The position numbers and the translations under genes are program-made. Positions 1 through 9,553 of a stretch of 64,000 nucleotides of DNA are shown here, in pieces; the stretch's first letter is position 1; each line of letters begins with the position of its first letter. The notes below the pieces were generated by a model. The model worked only from the letters and a program-made list of their open reading frames with translations. It did no database searches and had not been told where the DNA came from. Source of the stretch: Myxococcota bacterium (lineage in GTDB: Bacteria > Myxococcota_A > UBA796 > UBA9615 > JAKLKC01); assembly GCA_023150875.1 (NCBI GenBank), contig JAKLKC010000029.1, positions 17,330 to 81,329 on the forward strand, written 5' to 3'.

Positions 1-582
1 ATCGGCATGCCGACCCTGGCGGCGAACTTCATCCCCGCCGGGCTCCGCATCACCCTCCAGTCGGAGAACGGCCTCCTGGGCCTCGGGCCCTTCCCCACCG
101 AGGACGAGGTCGATCCCGACCTGATCAACGCGGGCAAGCAGACCGTGACGGCGCTGCCCGGAGCCGCCTATTTCAGCTCCGCAGACAGCTTCGCCATGAT
201 CCGGGGAGGGCACGTGGACCTCACCATCCTGGGCGCCATGCAGGTGAGCCGGCGCGGCGACCTGGCGAACTGGATGGTGCCGGGCAAGATGGTGAAGGGC
301 ATGGGCGGGGCGATGGACCTGGTGGCCGGCGCCCGGCGCGTGGTGGTGACGATGACCCACACCGACAAGGGGGGCGAGCCGAAGATCCTGGAGGAGTGCA
401 CCCTCCCCCTGACCGGCAAGCGGGTGGTGGACATGGTGATCACCGACTGCGCGGTGATCGAGGTGACGAAGGACGGGCTGCTGCTCACCGAGGTCGCGCC
501 GGGGATGACCGCCGCCGATGTCCAGGCGATCACCGCCGCCCCGCTGATCGTCTCTCCCGAGCTCCGCACCATCCAAGAGTGA
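1..582 (+). CDS. scoB: 3-oxoacid CoA-transferase subunit B (5' end off window)
   Basis: Subunit B of succinyl-CoA:3-ketoacid (or acetoacetate) CoA-transferase, a cytoplasmic enzyme that moves CoA between an acyl-CoA and a 3-oxoacid in ketone-body or butyrate use. The visible frame begins inside the N-terminal motif (Ile-Gly-Met-Pro-Thr-Leu, normally GIPTL) and runs 193 residues to a TGA. The family is usually about 210-220 residues, so roughly 20 residues lie outside the window and the ATG at 7 is internal. Diagnostic motifs are SENG near the start, whose Glu is the catalytic carboxylate in this family, [14 protein letters not shown], and GAMDLVAGA. The A subunit is presumably just upstream. 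A 30-bp gap separates it from the next gene, which may be cotranscribed. Exact substrate cannot be told from sequence. Confidence 0.93.
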   Translation: MGMPTLAANFIPAGLRITLQSENGLLGLGPFPTEDEVDPDLINAGKQTVTALPGAAYFSSADSFAMIRGGHVDLTILGAMQVSRRGDLANWMVPGKMVKGMGGAMDLVAGARRVVVTMTHTDKGGEPKILEECTLPLTGKRVVDMVITDCAVIEVTKDGLLLTEVAPGMTAADVQAITAAPLIVSPELRTIQE

Positions 583-612
583 GGCGCCCGCTCCGGGGCC
601 CCAGGCGAGCTG

Positions 613-3600
613 ATGAGCGCCGTCCCCCTCGAAGGTCGCATCCGGGAGCGGCTGCTCACGTCGCCCGCGCTGGTGGTCCACGCCCCGGACGCCCCCCTGG
701 GGGAGTTCGCCGCCGCCTTGGACCGGCCGACGCTGGTGTGCCTGGACGGCGTCGGCGCCGCCTCGGTGGCCGCCGCCCTGGGTGCGGCTCCCATCGCTCC
801 GGGCACGCCGGGGCGGGAGCGCGCCAAGGCCCTCTCCCGGGACCCGGCGGTGGCTGCCCCGGTGGTGGTGATCACCCTGGACGCCCTGGCCGATCCCCTG
901 GTGGGCGCGGAGCTGCTGGCGGACGGGCCCCTGGAGCTGCTCGTGCCCGGCGCGGACGCCCTCCGGCCCGGCGCCGCTGGCCATCATCCCGGGACCTCGC
1001 GCCTCCTCCGCTGGCTCGCCGCCGGCGAGCGGTGGCGGCGACTGCTGCTGCTGGCGGACGATCCCCGGCAGGAGTCCCAGGGGGACCTCCTCGCCGCGCT
1101 GGGCCTCGACGCCACGGCGATCCTTCGGGCCCCGCCGGCCCGGGGGAGGCCTCCCGTCTCGGCGGTCCCGGACCTGGGTGCCGCCTGCGCCCGGGTGGGC
1201 GAGGGGCGCCTCGCGGCCACCTTCCTGCTGCCCCCCTCGGGGCGCTCCAGCCTGGGCGCGCTGGGCGAGGCCCTGGGGGAGAGGGGGGTGGAGCACCTGG
1301 CCTTCGACGCGGGGGGGGCGCTGGACCTCGCCAGCCTCGCCTCCGCCCTGCGCCCCCGCCCGTCGGCGGTGCTGCTGCTGGGGGCGGGCACCGCGGGCGC
1401 CCTCGGGGGGAGCCGCGCCGTCGTCCTGGGGGACGTACCCTGCGGGGTCGCCGGGCTGGCATCCCTGCTTCGGGCCTCGGCCATCGTGCTTCCCCCGGCC
1501 GAGGGGCGGGCGGACGCGCCCCTGGACGAGGCGTCGGCCCGCGGCCTCGTGCTGGAGACCCTGGCGTCCGCCCTGCCGGCCGAGGCGTTCTCCGGCGCGG
1601 GGGACCCGCCACCCGGCGCGGTCGCGTGGCGCCAGCCCGACGCGATGGAGCTGGAGCTCTGGTCGGACCTCGCCGCCGCGGGGCTCGTCCTGGAGGTGGT
1701 GCCCACGACGTTCCACGCCGACCTCGCGGACGTCGGGCGCTTCCGGCGCCCCTTCGTGGACGAGGTCCCGGCGCTGGCGGCGCTCCACCGGACCTACCAG
1801 GAGCGCCTCGGGGCCCTCTCGATGCTGGAGGCGGCCTCCCATCGCCTCACCGGGGGGAAGTCGCGGGACCTGCGGGAGCTCGCCGCCTTCCTGGGCCTCC
1901 GGGTGGCGACCCTGGTCTCCCTGCTCCTCCGGGCCGACGACCACCGGGTGCTGGTGTGCTCCCTCCGGTCCGGGGCCCGGGAAGGAGCCACCGACGCCGA
2001 GATCGTGTTCGCGCCGGGTGCGGAGGCGAGGGTGGCCGCCGACTGGGGGCCCCTCTGGGGCGAGGTGGAGCGACTCCGGGCGTCCCGGGAGCGGGACGTC
2101 CTCGCCGCGGCCCGGATCCGGGGCGCCGCCGACGTGCGCGCGGCGCTGGCGGCCCTGGGTGACGCCGCCCCGGGGAGGGCGGAGGACTCCCCGGTCCCCG
2201 TCCCGCCGGACCCCAAGGGGAGGGACGCCGGCCCGCGGTCGCCGGAGCCCCACCGGCGCGCCGCCCGTCACGCCCCGACCGTCGAGCAGGCGCACGCGCT
2301 GGAGCGCCTGTTCAGCGGCCTCCCCGCGACCGCTTCCCCCTCTGCGCCGCCCCCCCGCCCCGCCGCTCCGCCTCCCCGGGAGAGCCCGGGCCATGCGTCC
2401 CGGCTGGCCTCGCCCGTCCGCCCAGGGTCCCTCCCGGTCCCGCGGGAAGCGCGCGATGCCCGCCGTGGGCTCCCCCGCCGCGGCGCCGCCCCGGCGACCG
2501 TCCCGGACCTGCCGGGGTTGGCGGAGCTCGCCGCCGGGGACGCCCTGGCCGCGCGGGCGGTGCTGTCGGCGACACCGTGGGGGGACGACTTCCGCGCCGC
2601 GGCGCTGGTGATGGCGTTCCGACCCGCTCACGGCCCCGCCGGGGGGCCCCCGTCGCCGCGCTGGGAGCTCACCCCCCGTCAGGGCCGGGCGGCGGAGGTG
2701 GTGTGGGACGCCCTCCACGCCTCCCCGGCCCACCTCGCCGCCCGGATCGGGGCGGTCTGCCCCGAGGCATTCGTGGAGCGGACGGGCGGCGGGCGGCACG
2801 AGGTCTTCTTCGACTCGGGGGAGGACGCGGGGGTGCTGGAGCTCGACCCCGTGGACGACATCGAGGCGCTGGAGGCGTGCCTCCTCCCCGCCGCCCCACC
2901 GTCCTGGCTTCCAGCCCGCCGTGCGGACCGCTTCATCCGCGAAGCGCTGCGGGCAGACGGCGGAACCGGCCCGGACCTGGGAGCCGCGTTCCCGGTGGCC
3001 TCGGACGCCGCCGTCGATGACGGCTCGCGACTCGCCATCGCCGTCATCGCGTCCCTCGCCGAAGGGAACGCCGATGGGGCGAGCGAGGCGCTGGAGCGGC
3101 TGCGGGAGGCCGCCCCCGCCTCTCCCGCGCTCACGCCCCTCTCGCTGCGGATCGGGGTGGCGACGGGGCGGTGGTCGGACCTCTACTCCCTGCCGGACCT
3201 CCCGTCCGGGGTGAGGACCCGCGCCGTATCCGAACTGGAAGCGACCTGCCGCGGGCAGGAGGGGTGCGGGACATGCCCCCTCCTGGGATCGGCGTGGTGC
3301 CCGGTGGACGATGACGGCCTCCAGGCGCTCCTCCGCTCCACGCTCAGGCGCGACCCCCCCGGGGCCCTGGCGCGGCGGCTGGTCACGAGGGCGAGTCGAG
3401 CGGGTCTCGCACCCGACGCGGACCTCGTCGCGGCGTTGGGGCGGCTGCCTGTGCCCGAGGACCTCCGCGGGGACCTCGCCGTCCTCCGGCCACGGGCGCG
3501 GGGCGGACGATGGGAGGACTGGGGTCCCTGGATCCAGGAGGCGGCGGGGGACCTGGACTCCTCCCTCGCGCTGATTGCGAAGGCCACCGAACAGGCGGGC

Positions 3601-4461
3601 GCCCCCTCCGCCGTCGGGACGCGACGGGTCGTGGACGCGATCTGGCCCCTGCTGGACGAGGCGGGGCACGCCACGGTCCGGAGGGTGCTCCCCGAGACCC
3701 ATCCCGTCGTCGCGGGGGTGGAGGCCCGGCGGGCCGAGGGGATCGCGCGGGAGCGCCTCCGGGAGGGCCGCATCGCCGCGCTCATGGGCGCCGACCCCGC
3801 CGCCGCGGTGGCGGCCCTGGAGGCGCTGCGGGACGAGGATCCCCAGGCGCTGGACCGGCCCGAGGTCCGGTGTGAGGCGGAGCGGATCGCTGCCCTCGAG
3901 GCCCGCTTCCTCGCGCCGGTGCGCGCAGACGTGGAGTCCCGAGGCGGCGCCGAGCCGGCGGCCCGTGCCGCGCTGGCGGCGGCGTCCGCCGAAGGGGGCC
4001 TGGAGTGGTTGATCTCGCGCCTCGCGGCCGAGAGTGAGAGGGCCCGGGGCCGGGATCCCGGGATCTCCCTGTGGTGGGGACGGGCCCTGCTCGTCGCGGG
4101 CCGCGTCGGCAGCGCCGAGAAGGCGTTCTCCCTCGCCCTCGCCGCCGTGCGCTCGCCGGGGGCCCGGGTGGAGTGGACCCTCGAGTGGTTCGGCGCCGCC
4201 GTGCGTTCGGGCGAACGCCGTCGGGCCGCCTCCTTCCTCGAGACGCAGGTCCGGAACGGTCTGGACGTCCGCCCGGCGGATGCGTTCCTGGACGTTCTCT
4301 TCCAGGACGGGGTGCTGGGAGGCGCCGACGCCGCCGACCTGAAGAAGGTACTGGAACGGCTCGGCGGCGCCCGGGCCTTCCCCCGGGCCTGGGCGCGGAT
4401 CGGCGTCCTGGACTCCGCCGAGCCGTGGAAGCTCGCCCTGGCGAAGCTCAAGCTGGGGTGA
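613..4461 (+). CDS. Large hypothetical protein, possible degenerate RecQ-like helicase with C-terminal helical region
   Basis: 1282 residues, no family recognised with certainty. Residues ~10-300 have the rhythm of a RecQ core. A segment near 117-184 (ending GDLLAALGLD then an Arg-Pro pair) resembles helicase motif III (LTATA) and what follows. A segment near 193-300 resembles the helicase C-terminal domain, with an LLLGAGTAGALGG stretch where RecQ has the VATIAFGMGID motif. However, there is no Walker A (GKS/T), no DEAH box and no arginine finger, so it should not be an active ATPase. A Pro/Arg/Ala-rich linker follows at ~520-635. The C-terminal half is helical and Ala/Leu/Arg-rich, possibly TPR-like, with a cysteine cluster at 879-898 (C-x5-C-x2-C-x7-C) that could bind zinc. 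Start ATG 613 gives the longest consistent frame. The helicase link is inference. Confidence 0.6.
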   Translation: MSAVPLEGRIRERLLTSPALVVHAPDAPLGEFAAALDRPTLVCLDGVGAASVAAALGAAPIAPGTPGRERAKALSRDPAVAAPVVVITLDALADPLVGAELLADGPLELLVPGADALRPGAAGHHPGTSRLLRWLAAGERWRRLLLLADDPRQESQGDLLAALGLDATAILRAPPARGRPPVSAVPDLGAACARVGEGRLAATFLLPPSGRSSLGALGEALGERGVEHLAFDAGGALDLASLASALRPRPSAVLLLGAGTAGALGGSRAVVLGDVPCGVAGLASLLRASAIVLPPAEGRADAPLDEASARGLVLETLASALPAEAFSGAGDPPPGAVAWRQPDAMELELWSDLAAAGLVLEVVPTTFHADLADVGRFRRPFVDEVPALAALHRTYQERLGALSMLEAASHRLTGGKSRDLRELAAFLGLRVATLVSLLLRADDHRVLVCSLRSGAREGATDAEIVFAPGAEARVAADWGPLWGEVERLRASRERDVLAAARIRGAADVRAALAALGDAAPGRAEDSPVPVPPDPKGRDAGPRSPEPHRRAARHAPTVEQAHALERLFSGLPATASPSAPPPRPAAPPPRESPGHASRLASPVRPGSLPVPREARDARRGLPRRGAAPATVPDLPGLAELAAGDALAARAVLSATPWGDDFRAAALVMAFRPAHGPAGGPPSPRWELTPRQGRAAEVVWDALHASPAHLAARIGAVCPEAFVERTGGGRHEVFFDSGEDAGVLELDPVDDIEALEACLLPAAPPSWLPARRADRFIREALRADGGTGPDLGAAFPVASDAAVDDGSRLAIAVIASLAEGNADGASEALERLREAAPASPALTPLSLRIGVATGRWSDLYSLPDLPSGVRTRAVSELEATCRGQEGCGTCPLLGSAWCPVDDDGLQALLRSTLRRDPPGALARRLVTRASRAGLAPDADLVAALGRLPVPEDLRGDLAVLRPRARGGRWEDWGPWIQEAAGDLDSSLALIAKATEQAGAPSAVGTRRVVDAIWPLLDEAGHATVRRVLPETHPVVAGVEARRAEGIARERLREGRIAALMGADPAAAVAALEALRDEDPQALDRPEVRCEAERIAALEARFLAPVRADVESRGGAEPAARAALAAASAEGGLEWLISRLAAESERARGRDPGISLWWGRALLVAGRVGSAEKAFSLALAAVRSPGARVEWTLEWFGAAVRSGERRRAASFLETQVRNGLDVRPADAFLDVLFQDGVLGGADAADLKKVLERLGGARAFPRAWARIGVLDSAEPWKLALAKLKLG

Positions 4462-4480
4462 GGAGGCGACCGGCGGGGGA

Positions 4481-4497
4481 GGGGACCCGAGGTCCCC
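4481..4497. terminator. GC hairpin between convergent genes
   Basis: A perfect 7-bp stem (GGGGACC / GGTCCCC) closes a CGA loop in the 81-bp gap between the 3' ends of the large + strand gene and gltH on the - strand. The position suggests a bidirectional terminator, but there is no T tract. Confidence 0.35.
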
Positions 4498-4542
4498 GGG
4501 AAGGGAGGGGGGCGCCCGGCGTGGGGCCCGGGGCTGGGAAGG

Positions 4543-5289
4543 TCAGAACGTGTACTTGATGAAGGGGGAGACGGCGAGGGCCATGGGGACGACGGGGAGG
4601 CCGAGCACCACGTAGAAGCTGGCGTCCACTCCCACCGAGAAGTGGGCGAGCTTGGTGTAGTACTCCAGGCCGAGCCCGCCGGTGACGAGGCCCGCGGGGG
4701 AGGAGTGGATCACGCCGGCGTCGGTGGTGCCGAGGGCGTCGGTGCGGAGGGACGGCGAGAAGTAGACGCCACCCCCGACATCGAAGTACAGGGAGCCCCG
4801 CCGGATCTTCTTGCCACCGAAGTTGAGCGAGAACTTCACCCGCCCGATGCCGCCGATACTGCGGAAGTCGCCCTGCACGGGGCTGCCGCAGTCGCCGCAC
4901 TCCAGGTTGCTGATGCCGTTGTTGATGCCCTGGAAGAAGTCGCCCTCCACGGTGAGGGTGAAGCCGGGCTGGTCGATGATGTCGCCGCCGAGGGCGAGGT
5001 CGACGGCGTTGCCGCCGCTGGTGACGGGACCGAGCTGGCCAAGGAAGACGAGGTAGCCGATGCCGCCGCGGACGTAGAAGCCCTTGACGACCTCCCGCAC
5101 CCGGCGCGCCGGCTTCGCCTTCTTGGCGGAGGACCGCGCCGTGTCACGGCCCTCCTCCTCCATGCCGCCGCCGGAGGTGTCCTCCTGGCCGGCTCCCTCG
5201 TCGTCGTCGTCCTGGGCCCGGGCGAATCCGCCCGCGGCGACGGAGGCGCCGACGATCAGGCACATCAGCAGGGACCGCAGATAGTTCAT
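4543..5289 (-). CDS. gltH: Glt/Nfs-type outer-membrane beta-barrel protein (GltH/NfsH-like)
   Basis: 248 residues, last gene of the A-to-H operon. A hydrophobic signal peptide spans residues ~3-25 (cleavage after ARA). It is followed by a Asp/Glu-rich stretch (~27-50), a Lys/Arg-rich stretch (~55-68), then alternating amphipathic strands ending in a terminal Phe, the usual barrel-assembly signal. In M. xanthus, GltH/NfsH is a predicted outer-membrane barrel of the gliding or spore-coat complex, and position and topology match. I chose ATG 5289 because the signal peptide begins there; the frame stays open upstream, but that part reads as low-complexity Ser/Arg. A Cys pair (CGDC) sits in a predicted loop. 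Assignment rests on operon order and barrel character more than on sequence motifs. Confidence 0.7.
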   Translation of the reverse strand: MNYLRSLLMCLIVGASVAAGGFARAQDDDDEGAGQEDTSGGGMEEEGRDTARSSAKKAKPARRVREVVKGFYVRGGIGYLVFLGQLGPVTSGGNAVDLALGGDIIDQPGFTLTVEGDFFQGINNGISNLECGDCGSPVQGDFRSIGGIGRVKFSLNFGGKKIRRGSLYFDVGGGVYFSPSLRTDALGTTDAGVIHSSPAGLVTGGLGLEYYTKLAHFSVGVDASFYVVLGLPVVPMALAVSPFIKYTF

Positions 5290-5386
5290 CGGGAGCAACC
5301 TCGGGCCGGCAGGGGACCGGCGGGATCGGGAGGACGAGGACGGATGTGTGGGGCGCCGGTCCCGGAGGACGCGGCGCCCCCGGGCA

Positions 5387-7276
5387 TCACCCCGCGGCCT
5401 TGAAGATGAAGGGATAGGAGACGATGACGATGCCACCGCCCTTGGGCTGGGGGAACTGGAACCGCATGAAGCGGCTCTCGATGCACTGCTCGACGATGGC
5501 GTTCTTCATCGTGCTCGTCTTGGTCTGCGCCGAGCTCACCTTCCCGTTCTTGTCGATGACGAACTTGATGACGATCTTGCCGTAGAGCTTCGGGTTCTTG
5601 TTCAGCTCCTTGTTGTAGCAGTACCGGATCTCGTTCAGGTGGCTCTTGATGACGCGGTCGATGACCGACTTGTCGAGGGCGCCCAGGATGATGGGATCCC
5701 CCGTGCCCATGGAGGGCTCGCCGTCGCCCTTCTTGCCGATGTACCCGCCGCCCCGGCCGTAGCCGGAACCACCGGTGCCGCGGCCCTTGGTGCCGAGGCC
5801 GCCGAGGCCCTCGCCGGTGCCGCCGCCGCCCAGGCCGCTCCCGCGTCCGCCGAGGCCGCCGGAGCCGATCTGCACGCCGTAGTTGGTGCCGATGAGCCCG
5901 CCCAGGGCGTTGCTGGCGCCCGCGCCGATGCCGCTGGCTCCCATGAGGGCGGCCATGTTGGAGTCCTGGTTCATGTCGGCGAGGAGACCGGCGCTCTCGG
6001 CGATCTCCTTGTCGAGCTGCTTCTTGTTCATGGCGACCTTGGTACCCTTGGCCGTCTTGACCTTGGCCTCCTTCTTGCCGACCTTGCCCTCCTCGCCCTT
6101 GGCCTTCGCTCCCTCGCCGGCGTCGGGGTTGCCCGAGGGCTCCTTCTTCTGGATCTCGGGCTTCTTCTCCTCCTCGAGGAGGAGCTCGGCGAGCCGGTCG
6201 GGGACCTCCTCCGTCGTGCGCTCGGGGTCGTACGGCGTGGAGTGGATGATGATCCCGAGGATCAGGGACAGGAAGAAGAGCAGCGCGAACACCCCGAGGA
6301 AGGTGTAGTCCAGGCGCTGCGTCAGCGGGATGGCGGTCCAGCGGGGCTGGTGGACCTCCTGGATGTAGAACTTCTGGGCGCCGATCTCGATCGCCACCCG
6401 CGTGCCGGCCTCGATCTTGAACGAGTACGTGCTCCCGCTCTTCGTGGCCTTCCCGCTCTTGACGAGGTCCTTCAGCGAGGTGCGACGCCTCTCGGGGCCC
6501 TCCTCGACGAAGCCGGAGAAGGACTCCGCGAAGTACACCGTCACCGCGGCCCCGGCCTCGAGGAGGGTGAAGTGGGGGGCGGGGAGCAGGTCGGGGTGGA
6601 CGTAGAGGTGGACCTCCCGGTCCTTCACGTGGAGCTCGGGGCCGAGGACCACCTTGTGCTGGTTCTTGCCCAGGTGCTTGACGTCGAGGATGGTCTCCCC
6701 CCAGACCTCCACCAGCTCCAGCTCCCGGGGCTTGCCCTTGTCGATGACCTGGTCCGTGCCCGGCAGGTCCGTGCGGAGGATCAGGGAGTCGAGTCCGGCC
6801 TTGCGCCCGAGGAACGCGCCGTGGACCTTGGGGCCGCCGTGGGCGTGCCAAGGCTGCTCCTCGTCGCTGCCGAAGCGGTTGGCGGGATCCCCCGACGGGG
6901 TCTTGTCGGTGGGGGCGTGGGTGGGCTTCGCGATGGGGACCTTCTTGGAGAGGGACGTGGCCGTCCTCACCCCGAGCCGGAAGACGGTGTTCCCCATGCG
7001 GATCTCGTCGCCGTCCTTCACGGGGGCGTTCTCGATCTTCTCGCCGTTGAGCAGCGTCCCGCCCTCGCTGCCCAGGTCCAGGAGCACCACCCCTCCGTCG
7101 GCGTCGACGTTCACCGCGGCGTGGAGCTCGGCCAGCGCGGAGTCGTCGATCTGGAGCGTGGCGTCGGAGCCTCGTCCGATCCGCACGCTCCCCTGGGTGA
7201 ACTCCTGCTTGCCCTGGGGCTCTCCGCCCACCGTGATCTCGAAGGAGAGCGTGATCTTCGATCCGTTCGTCGCCAT
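5387..7276 (-). CDS. gltG: GltG/NfsG-like inner-membrane protein: FHA domain, one TM helix, AgmX/TonB-type C-terminus
   Basis: 629 residues. The cytoplasmic N-terminus (1-105) is an FHA fold with the GRGSDATLQIDD strand and a late NG turn. A second beta-rich region spans ~185-310. One transmembrane helix lies at ~324-345. Then come a charged Lys/Glu-rich stretch (~360-420), a Gly-rich stretch (~440-515), and a C-terminal AgmX/PglI-type domain (534-626) with the family signature LNEIRYCYNKELNKNP. This domain is related to the TonB C-terminus and projects into the periplasm. In M. xanthus GltG/NfsG links the inner-membrane motor to periplasmic and outer-membrane partners. The FHA phosphopeptide residues look eroded: the usual SRxH reads AELH, and NGT reads GGT. 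Position between gltF and gltH matches the nfs order. Confidence 0.85.
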   Translation of the reverse strand: MATNGSKITLSFEITVGGEPQGKQEFTQGSVRIGRGSDATLQIDDSALAELHAAVNVDADGGVVLLDLGSEGGTLLNGEKIENAPVKDGDEIRMGNTVFRLGVRTATSLSKKVPIAKPTHAPTDKTPSGDPANRFGSDEEQPWHAHGGPKVHGAFLGRKAGLDSLILRTDLPGTDQVIDKGKPRELELVEVWGETILDVKHLGKNQHKVVLGPELHVKDREVHLYVHPDLLPAPHFTLLEAGAAVTVYFAESFSGFVEEGPERRRTSLKDLVKSGKATKSGSTYSFKIEAGTRVAIEIGAQKFYIQEVHQPRWTAIPLTQRLDYTFLGVFALLFFLSLILGIIIHSTPYDPERTTEEVPDRLAELLLEEEKKPEIQKKEPSGNPDAGEGAKAKGEEGKVGKKEAKVKTAKGTKVAMNKKQLDKEIAESAGLLADMNQDSNMAALMGASGIGAGASNALGGLIGTNYGVQIGSGGLGGRGSGLGGGGTGEGLGGLGTKGRGTGGSGYGRGGGYIGKKGDGEPSMGTGDPIILGALDKSVIDRVIKSHLNEIRYCYNKELNKNPKLYGKIVIKFVIDKNGKVSSAQTKTSTMKNAIVEQCIESRFMRFQFPQPKGGGIVIVSYPFIFKAAG

Positions 7277-7448
7277 CTCTACATCCCTCCCTCACTGCGC
7301 CGCGGGCTCCGGGCGCAGGAGGACGTACACACTGGAGCGGGCGGGCAGGGCGCATTCACCCCCGTCCCGGGCGCGGACCCGCTCGTGGTGTGTCAGCAGG
7401 CTCCGAATGCGTCGACGATGCCTCGGCCGGTCCCTCCCGGCCGCGACA

Positions 7449-7718
7449 TCACTTCACCTGGTTCACCGAGTCGAACATCTCGGGGTTGAAGTCCGCCCGC
7501 ATCTTGATGAGCGGGTTGAAGGCGGCCTGGCGCTTCTCGACCATGAACTGGCCGTGGGGCTTCTTCAGCTCGCCCTCGACCGAGACGTCCTCGAAGTCGA
7601 TCTCGGTCTTCTGCTTGTAGATGACCTTCTGCCCGTCGTCCTCCTCCTGGGCCATCGCCGGAGAGGCCAGCGCGGCGAGGAGGATCGAGGCGGTGACCAG
7701 ACCGAGCACACGCTTCAT
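7449..7718 (-). CDS. gltF: Small exported protein of the Glt/Nfs cluster (GltF/NfsF position)
   Basis: 89 residues with a clear signal peptide (MKRVLGLV..., cleavage near AMA-Q at ~24), leaving a mature protein of about 65 residues. The mature part contains the segment FEDVSVEGELKKPHG followed by FNPLIKMRADF, a pattern I associate with small proteins accompanying AgmX/Glt genes in myxobacteria. Start ATG 7718 is chosen for the signal peptide and the purine-rich AGGGAA upstream; the frame is open further up but without coding character. It lies between the TPR lipoprotein and the FHA/TonB-like protein, the slot held by nfsF/gltF. Function is not known; a periplasmic adaptor is an inference. 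Confidence 0.6.
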   Translation of the reverse strand: MKRVLGLVTASILLAALASPAMAQEEDDGQKVIYKQKTEIDFEDVSVEGELKKPHGQFMVEKRQAAFNPLIKMRADFNPEMFDSVNQVK

Positions 7719-7822
7719 CGTCGTTTCCCTTCGTTGACTGGGCGCTCTCTCGGACGCCTCGGGGTGGGCTCGCCGCCCCGAGAGCACGTAGTGTACCGGA
7801 AGCCCGTGACTTTCCATACCCG

Positions 7823-9523
7823 CTACTGCTGCTGCGGGGGCGCGTCCCCGTTCGTTCCGCCGCCGTCGTTGGCAGCCGGCGCAGCGTCGCCCGCGGGAGC
7901 CGAACCGTCGCCGGAGCCTCCAGCCCCGGCCTCGGTGCCGGTCGCGGTGTCCCCGCCGGCCGCCCCCTCGCTCGGGGTGGCCGCGGCCGGATCGGCGGCG
8001 CCCCCCTCGTCTCCACCGGTCGTTCCGGCGGCCGGGTCGGTCGGCTGCGGGGTCGGCGCGGTGGGCGCCGTGCCGTCGTACTCGCCGATGGTGGCGCCGA
8101 ACTCGCCGGGCACATACTGGTCACGAACGAACTCGTCGAGGTAGGCGACGGCCTCGGTGAGGTAGTCGAGATCCTCGACCTCCAGGGCGTCCTTCACGCC
8201 GTCGATGTACTGCTGGAGGACCTCGTTGAAGCTCTCGTCGGGCACCAGCGTGCGGTACTTCTCCAGCATGGCGCTGGCGGTACCGATCCGCTTCGTGGCC
8301 AGGGCGGACTGGGCCGTGTACCGCTCGGCCCTCTCCTTCTCGAGGCGCTCCATCTCCGCCTGCATGCGGGCGGCCTCGTCCTTCTCGCTCTTGCGCCGGT
8401 CGATCTTCGCCTTGACCTCGGCCAGCGCCGGGTCGGAGGGATAGAAGCGTTCGAAGTCCGCCAGGGTCTTGTCCGCCGACTTCTGGTCGTCGAGGAAGTT
8501 GTTCTGGACGATGGCCTTGTTCAGGAGCGCGGTCTTGTTCTTGGGGTCGACGGCGAGCACCCGGTCGTACTCCGCCACCGCCTCGTCGAAGGACTGGTTT
8601 CCGCGGTATGCCACCGCCAGGCCGATGTGGGCGTCGGTGCTGCCGGGGTCGACGCCGATCACCGTGTTGAAGCACTTGCCCGCGAGCTGGTAGTCGCCGG
8701 AGTCGAGGGCGAGGAAGCCGAGGTTCAGGTTGGCCTCGACGTTGCCGGCGTCCAGCTCGATGGCCTTCTTGAACTCCTCCACCGCGGCGCCCTCGTTGCC
8801 TTCCTTCAGGAAGGTGAGGGCGATGTTGTTGTGGACATCGGCGTCCTTGTCGTTCTTCTTCAGGGCGTCGCCGGAGGCCAGCCGGCTCATCTTGTGGTTG
8901 CCCTGGAGGAAGTAGATCCGGGACAGGGTCTTGTACGCCTGCACGTTCTCGGCGTCCTGGGCCAGGATCTGGTGGACGGTGGACACCGCCTGGTCGTACT
9001 GACCGGCCTCTCCCAGGGCGGCCGCGTAGTTGTTCTTGATGGTCAGGGAGTTGGGGTCGCGCTCCAGGGCCTGCCGGAACAGGTCCGCGGCCTCCGCGGC
9101 GCGCCCGTTCCGGATGTAGAGGTAGGCCAGGTTCTGGGACGCCTGGCCCATGCCGGCGTCCACGCCCAGCGCCTTGCGATACCATCCCTCGGCCTTGCTG
9201 TCCTGGCCCAGGCGCTCCGCCGTCCACGCGGCGTTGTAGTAGTACCTGGCGGTCGGCGATCCGTTGGTCTCGGCGATCTGGACCGCCTCCTCGAAGTGGC
9301 GCAGCGCCGCCTCGTAGTCGGTCTTTCCGCCGCCCTCGCCAGCCTTCAAGGTCGCCAGCCCGTTCCGGTACGAGGGGCCCGGGTCGGCCTGGTTCACCTC
9401 CTCGGTGACGACCTTCTTGGTCCCGCCGGTGCCGGTCTTGCACGCGGGCAGGGCCATCGCCGCCACGAGGGCCAGCAGGAGCGCCGGAGCGGGTCGGAAC
9501 ATCGGGAAGTCCATCGTCATCAC
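7823..9523 (-). CDS. gltE: TPR-repeat lipoprotein, GltE/NfsE-like
   Basis: 566 residues. The signal sequence ends in a lipobox (Leu-Pro-Ala-Cys, Cys28), so the mature protein should be lipid-anchored, probably in the outer membrane. Residues ~65-345 hold successive TPR units (for example YRKALGVDAGMGQASQNLAY and ALERDPNSLTIKNNYAAALG). A charged coiled-coil stretch follows (~360-410), then helical sequence. The last ~85 residues are a Pro/Thr/Ala/Gly-rich tail ending in glutamines. In M. xanthus the TPR lipoprotein GltE is part of the periplasmic and outer-membrane section of the gliding complex. The gap to gltD upstream is 30 bp. The start could also be one of the Met codons 2 or 6 residues later. 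Confidence 0.78.
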   Translation of the reverse strand: MMTMDFPMFRPAPALLLALVAAMALPACKTGTGGTKKVVTEEVNQADPGPSYRNGLATLKAGEGGGKTDYEAALRHFEEAVQIAETNGSPTARYYYNAAWTAERLGQDSKAEGWYRKALGVDAGMGQASQNLAYLYIRNGRAAEAADLFRQALERDPNSLTIKNNYAAALGEAGQYDQAVSTVHQILAQDAENVQAYKTLSRIYFLQGNHKMSRLASGDALKKNDKDADVHNNIALTFLKEGNEGAAVEEFKKAIELDAGNVEANLNLGFLALDSGDYQLAGKCFNTVIGVDPGSTDAHIGLAVAYRGNQSFDEAVAEYDRVLAVDPKNKTALLNKAIVQNNFLDDQKSADKTLADFERFYPSDPALAEVKAKIDRRKSEKDEAARMQAEMERLEKERAERYTAQSALATKRIGTASAMLEKYRTLVPDESFNEVLQQYIDGVKDALEVEDLDYLTEAVAYLDEFVRDQYVPGEFGATIGEYDGTAPTAPTPQPTDPAAGTTGGDEGGAADPAAATPSEGAAGGDTATGTEAGAGGSGDGSAPAGDAAPAANDGGGTNGDAPPQQQ

Positions 9524-9553
9524 ACCTTCGGGGCTCTGGGGGCCCGCCGGCTC

